The notes under the pieces are model-generated. The model did not search any database and had not been told where the DNA came from. It saw nothing but the letters and a program-made list of their open reading frames with translations. Below are positions 59,920 to 64,000 of a DNA stretch of 64,000 nt, in pieces; position 1 is the first letter of the stretch, and each line of letters starts with the position of its first letter. The position numbers and the translations under genes are program-made. Source of the stretch: Protea cynaroides (Eukaryota; Streptophyta; Magnoliopsida; Proteales; Proteaceae); contig CM053276.1 in assembly GCA_028583415.1 (NCBI GenBank), forward strand, positions 117,953,002 through 118,017,001, given 5' to 3'.

Positions 59920-60654
59920 CTACCGTCTATATTGATGAACATCAGAATATTCAGGACTGTCACATGTTTCGAATTTCTGATGTGGATCCATAGGAGTTTC
60001 AACCGGCTTGGTGCCAAGAAGACCTGTTTCTGCAAGGAGATCGAGGACATACTTGCGTTGGGAAAGACTGATACTAGTACAGCTTCGAACTACCTCAATA
60101 CCAAGAAAATAGTGAAGGAGTCCTAAGTCCTTCATCTGAAAGTGGATATTTAGGTGAGACTTAAGTTCTGTAATACCCAACTTATCATTCCCTGTAATAA
60201 TTATGTCGTCCACATAGACAACAATGATAGTACCAGTAGCCTGATGACGACGTACAAAAACAAAATGATCTGAATGGCAAGTAGTGAAGCCAAGACTAGT
60301 AATGACAGTGCTAAATTTATCAAACCACGCACGAGGGGATTGCTTTAGTTCATATATTGCTTTTAGTAATTTGCAGACTTAAGTGTAATTCCCTCCCTGA
60401 GTAACATACCCTGGAGGTTGGTCCATGTATACCAATAACGCATTTTTGACGTCCATTTGATACAAGGGCCAATCAAAATTGACAGCCATGGAAACAAGTA
60501 CCCGGACCGAATTGAGACTGGCCACAGGAGAGAATGTCTCAAAATAGTCTACCCCATAGGTTTGAGTGTACCCCTTGGCAATTAACAGTGCTTTCAGCCG
60601 TTCAACAGAGCCATATGAGTTATGTTTCATAGTATAGACCCATCTGCACTTCAC
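59920..60654 (-). pseudogene. Copia reverse transcriptase fragment
   Basis: Includes KGYTQTYGVDYFETFSPVA, YQMDVKNALL, then after an in-frame stop the YVDD catalytic box and KDLGLLHYFLGIEV. Two open frames separated by that stop. Confidence 0.9.
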
Positions 60655-60843
60655 AATTGAGTGGTCAGGTGGGAGGTCAACAAGAGTCTAAGTTTGACGG
60701 GAGATCAGAGCATCTATTTCATCATTTATAGCAGCATGCCATCTTGGATGGGACAAGGCCTGGGATAGGGTAGTGGGTACAAAGGTAGCAGCTAAAGAGT
60801 AAACAAGTCGCTGTTGAAAAGTGGGTAGATGGGCAGTTGTAAC

Positions 60844-61533
60844 CAGTGTTTTAAATCTCGGCGAGATCTCGAAGGTCTCGAGGAGCTTGAGACGAGATCT
60901 CGCCTCAATACAGTATCTCGACCATCTCGACTAGTTCTCGAGCAATTCTCGACATTTTCGACCATTTCTCGACATTTTCAACAATTTTTCGACATTTTTG
61001 ACAATTTCTCGACATTTTCGACCAGGTTTCGACCATTTTTTGACTAGTTTTGACTGGTCTCGACATAATGTATGAATTATGATTGTATAGTCTACTTGAC
61101 TACTTTGGATTTTTTTTACTATGACAATTAACTAATTAAGTGTTATTATGTTTATTCTTCTCCTAATATATCATTTTACTGGCTCATTTGGTCTTCTGTG
61201 ATCTTCTAGTAGTGTTACATTATGTAGAATAGTCAATATTACCCTAGGTTTACATTTGAATTTCAAGCCGTCACTGCCAAACATGGGTGTAAACCCAAAC
61301 AACCACCATGTGTGATTATTTATACAATTTTATGGTTTAAATATGTTTATATATGCTAAAATAGGGTTCCCCTAGAGTATCAAGCTTTAAAATGGTCATT
61401 TTAGGGTCGAAATACACATTTTAAGCCTTTACGGCTTTTGTACAATGTCTTGCCAAGATCTCGACCGAGATTTCCGAGATCTCGGTTTCTCAGAGGGTCA
61501 AGACACCCTCGAGACTCAAGATTTCGAACTATG
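60844..61533. mobile_element. CTCGA-rich MITE-like insertion in Copia, 8-bp target duplication
   Basis: 690 bp flanked by GTTGTAAC (60836-60843 and 61534-61541). The ends CAGTGTTTTAAATCTCGG and (reverse complement) CATAGTTCGAAATCTTGA match at 12 of 18 positions. The left part repeats 'tttctcgacatttt' and related phrases about eight times (60930-61060); both ends are rich in GAGATCTCG. Non-coding. The 8-bp duplication suggests hAT. Confidence 0.8.
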
Positions 61534-62238
61534 GTTGTAACAAAGTGCTCAATGGGAAAGGTAACCAAGGATTTCTGTGTATAAGTTCTTTTACATTTTC
61601 GGAGAGTAATAGGTAGGTCGGAGTCAACCGCAGAACCAGGGACAGTGTCAGCAGTAGCCAGAGCAATAGTCTTAATAGGTGGAGCAACCTGAGTGCGACG
61701 GGTATAGACCTGTAAGGATTGCGAAGTTTGGGGGTGAGATGGAGGGGGGTTCAGAAGCAGATGGGATAGAGGTAGGTTCATCATCAGAAGGAATGAGAGG
61801 TAAAGGAATATCAGTGAAAGGTAAATTGGTGGGAACAAGAATAGGGTAGTATGACTTCTCTTCAAAAAAGGTTACATCATGACTAACAAAATGGCGCCGA
61901 GTAATAGAGTCAAAACACCGGTAATCTTTTTGAGTACGAGAGTAGCCAAGGAAAATACATTTGATAGACTGGGGAGATAATTTGTCCACTTTAGGATCTA
62001 AGATGTGGACAAAACACGTACTACCAAAAACACTAGGAGAAACTGAAAATAAGGGAGTATTAGGATAGAGAAGTTTAAAAGGAATTTTATTGTGGAGGAC
62101 AGAAGAAGGCATCCTATTAATCAGGTAGCAGGCAGTTAAAACAACATCACTCTAATAATACTTAAGAACATTCATATGGAGCATGAAAGACCTGGCAATA
62201 TCCAGAAGATGTCTATTTTTACGCTCAGCTACTCCATT

Positions 62239-62463
62239 TTATTGAAGAGTGTAAGCACAACTGGTATGGTGTATAATGCCATTGGTAAAACAGAAATCAG
62301 AGACTACAGACTGAACATATTCAAGGGCATTATCAGTACGTATAACTTTGATAGGAGTACCAAATTGAGTGGCAATTTCTTTGTGAAAACCCTTGAAAAT
62401 ATTAATAAATTCAAACCGTTCTTTTATTAAGTATAGCCAAGTCATGCTGGAATAATCGTCCAC
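62239..62463 (-). pseudogene. Copia integrase core fragment
   Basis: Reads MDDYSSMTWLYLI and IKVIRTDNALEYV, holding the two catalytic Asp of the DDE core; a TAA interrupts just before NGVAERKNRHLLDIA, which contains the third (Glu) position. Confidence 0.85.
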
Positions 62464-62776
62464 AAAGGTTACAAAATAAGAGAAACCAAGCTGATTGAGA
62501 ATTCGACAAGGTCCCCAAACATCAGAATGAACTAAAGAAAACGAAGAAGATTGCCCAGGTGTAGAACTAGTTGTAAAAGAGGTACGATGATGTTTCCCTA
62601 GTTTACAAGCCTCACATTGTAAGGTAGAGAGCGACTTGCAACTAGGGACAAGAGCCTTTAACTTAGAAAGAGATAGATGGCCAAGCCGATGGTGCTATTG
62701 AAGAGGGGTGGAAGTAGATGTGGTAGCAATGGTGGGAACGGGTTCAGGTAGCTCCAAATAATACAGACCAGCATGC

Positions 62777-63613
62777 TCATGCCTGCCACCAATTGTCGCC
62801 TTGGTTCTGAGATCCTGAAAGGTACAATAAGAACGAAAAAAAGGTTGCAACACAGTTAAGTGATTTTGTAAGTTGACTAATAGACATAAGGTTAAGAGGA
62901 AATTTGGGAACATGAAGGACAGAGGACAAGGATAAGGATGGGGTAAGGGTAATATTCCCATGTTGGGAAGCCGTGGTAGATAATCTATCGGCAAGGTAAA
63001 CGGTGACAGGCTTCGGTGTATCATTAAGGGCTGTAAGGGTAGAAGGCTGTCCCGTCATGTGACAGGTAACGTCGGAGTTTATAATCCAAGGGGTAGAAAG
63101 GGTGGTAGATAACAAGGCAGTTGTACTTGTGTAGGCCAGGGTGGCAGCAGGTAGTGGTCCAATAGCCTCTAGATGTTGAATCCGACGGAGCAAGGCCTCA
63201 TACTGTGCATTGGATGGCGCAGATGTCTGCATAGGAGGAGCCTGGATGGGATATGGGGCATCCTCAGTAGTAACATTGTTGGCAAGGGTATCGGCCCAAT
63301 CAGAACGACCATTTATATCCCAACAGTTTTCCACCATATGGTTAGTCTTGTGACAATTGGTACAATATCCATTAGCTTTTTCAGAAGATGTCCGCCCATT
63401 GCCATGTCTAAGAGGACCACGGCCATGACCACTAGTGGATCCACAGCCACGGCCAACAAACAAAGCAGAAGTGTCCTTGATAAGAGAGTCATTTTGTGGG
63501 ACCAATAGTTGAAGGCGAAAGAAGGTCTCACTAAGGGTAGGGATAGAGGCTCCTGCAAGAAGTTGACTTTTGACACTGATATTCTGGGGAAAAGTCAGCC
63601 AAAAATTTAACAA
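62777..63613 (-). pseudogene. Copia gag C-terminus and protease fragment
   Basis: A 278-codon open stretch with the CCHC zinc knuckle (Cys84, Cys87, His92, Cys97) and, near residue 174, WIINSDVTCHMTG, where active elements have a D-S/T-G catalytic site. The catalytic Asp is lost. Confidence 0.85.
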
Positions 63614-63646
63614 CGTAAAACTCAGACTGTTGAGTTTTGATTTTGC

Positions 63647-63886
63647 TCAAATCATTGTAAGAGGCTGCATAGCCTGTATTTCTTCAATAAGCCATTTGAA
63701 GCCTCCATAGTAGTCACTCAGGGATTTTTCACCAATAGAGTAAGTGAACATCCTCTCATATAGGTCATAGATGTTAGAGACATTCTTATCTTGCCTATAT
63801 GTCTTTTGCAGATCAGCCCAAATGGCCTTGGCTGTATTGTGAAACATTACAGTGGGTAGGATGGAGGTATCAATACTGTTCCACAA
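63647..63886 (-). pseudogene. Copia gag N-terminal fragment
   Basis: Reads AKAIWADLQKTYRQ and NIYDLYERMFTYSIGEKSLS, the UBN2-type gag of Copia elements. It is separated from the rest of gag by a frame break near 63620-63650. Confidence 0.8.
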
Positions 63887-64000
63887 CCATGTTTGAACCT
63901 GGGAATTATCTCTTTACCAGGTATTGTACAATTTGACAGATTCACTATCTTTCACATTACATACAGGGGGCTCATCATTTAACAGTGTGGCTTTGTCTTT

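Larger units (their letters stand above)
58884..64000 (-). mobile_element. Degenerate Ty1/Copia retrotransposon, 5' part beyond window
   Basis: Minus strand, Copia order: gag (63886-63647, IWADLQKTYRQ), CCHC zinc knuckle (63364-63323, CTNCHKTNHMVENC), protease, integrase (62463-62239), reverse transcriptase (60654-59920, with YVDD near 60213) and RNase H (59608-59285), then a purine tract AAGGGAGGG and the 3' LTR. It is dead: the protease DSGA-type site reads NSDV, a stop precedes NGVAERKNRHL in integrase, another follows GGNYT in reverse transcriptase, and one sits just before SKYRAMAQ in RNase H. It is also split by a 690-bp insertion at 60844. The 5' LTR lies past 64000. Confidence 0.9.

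Overview
The window is nuclear DNA of a flowering plant. It has GT-AG introns, plant-specific protein families, an Au-type SINE, plant LINE, Copia and MITE remnants, and a stretch of mitochondrial nad5. I cannot name the species; nothing suggests a grass.

Four protein-coding loci are supported. (1) 7007-9892 (+): a complete two-exon alpha/beta hydrolase of the D14/KAI2 family, DLK2-like, 272 aa, with an intact Ser-Asp-His triad. (2) 22281-30649 (+): a complete four-exon, 734-aa, single-pass GT4-type glycosyltransferase. (3) 31677-40018 (-): a complete four-coding-exon, 1708-aa Enhancer-of-polycomb-related protein with a Tudor-like domain, plus a non-coding 5' exon; it converges on gene 2 with about 1 kb between stop codons. 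(4) 51643-53003 (+): the first three exons (139 aa) of a 3-hydroxyisobutyryl-CoA hydrolase-like gene; the rest is not visible, and a decayed alternative exon sits in its second intron. The genes share no obvious pathway.

The remaining sequence is repeats. 1-7 kb holds hAT-like MITEs, an inverted-repeat element and an LTR-like fragment. 12.2-17.2 kb holds two tandem, diverged LTR-like units, one carrying a 658-bp MITE with an exact 8-bp target duplication. 18-20.5 kb holds a dead LINE RNase H fragment, a long-TIR foldback element and palindromic MITEs. 42.4-50.6 kb is a nest: a degenerate LINE split by a 5.4-kb non-coding LTR retrotransposon (423-bp LTRs, 5-bp target duplication, two internal satellite-like arrays) and then by a hAT-like MITE that has expanded a GGT tract. 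53-58.6 kb holds another LINE 3' end, a 383-bp pure poly-C run (probably an assembly artefact), an Au SINE, TA microsatellites and the nad5 fragment. 58.9-64 kb is a decayed minus-strand Copia element, itself interrupted by a 690-bp MITE-like insertion with an 8-bp target duplication.

No new enzymatic system was found. The most unusual items are the nested element with its alternating 164/165-bp repeat array, the decayed alternative exon and duplicated splice acceptor in the hydrolase-like gene, and a dispersed family of palindromes sharing one core motif.
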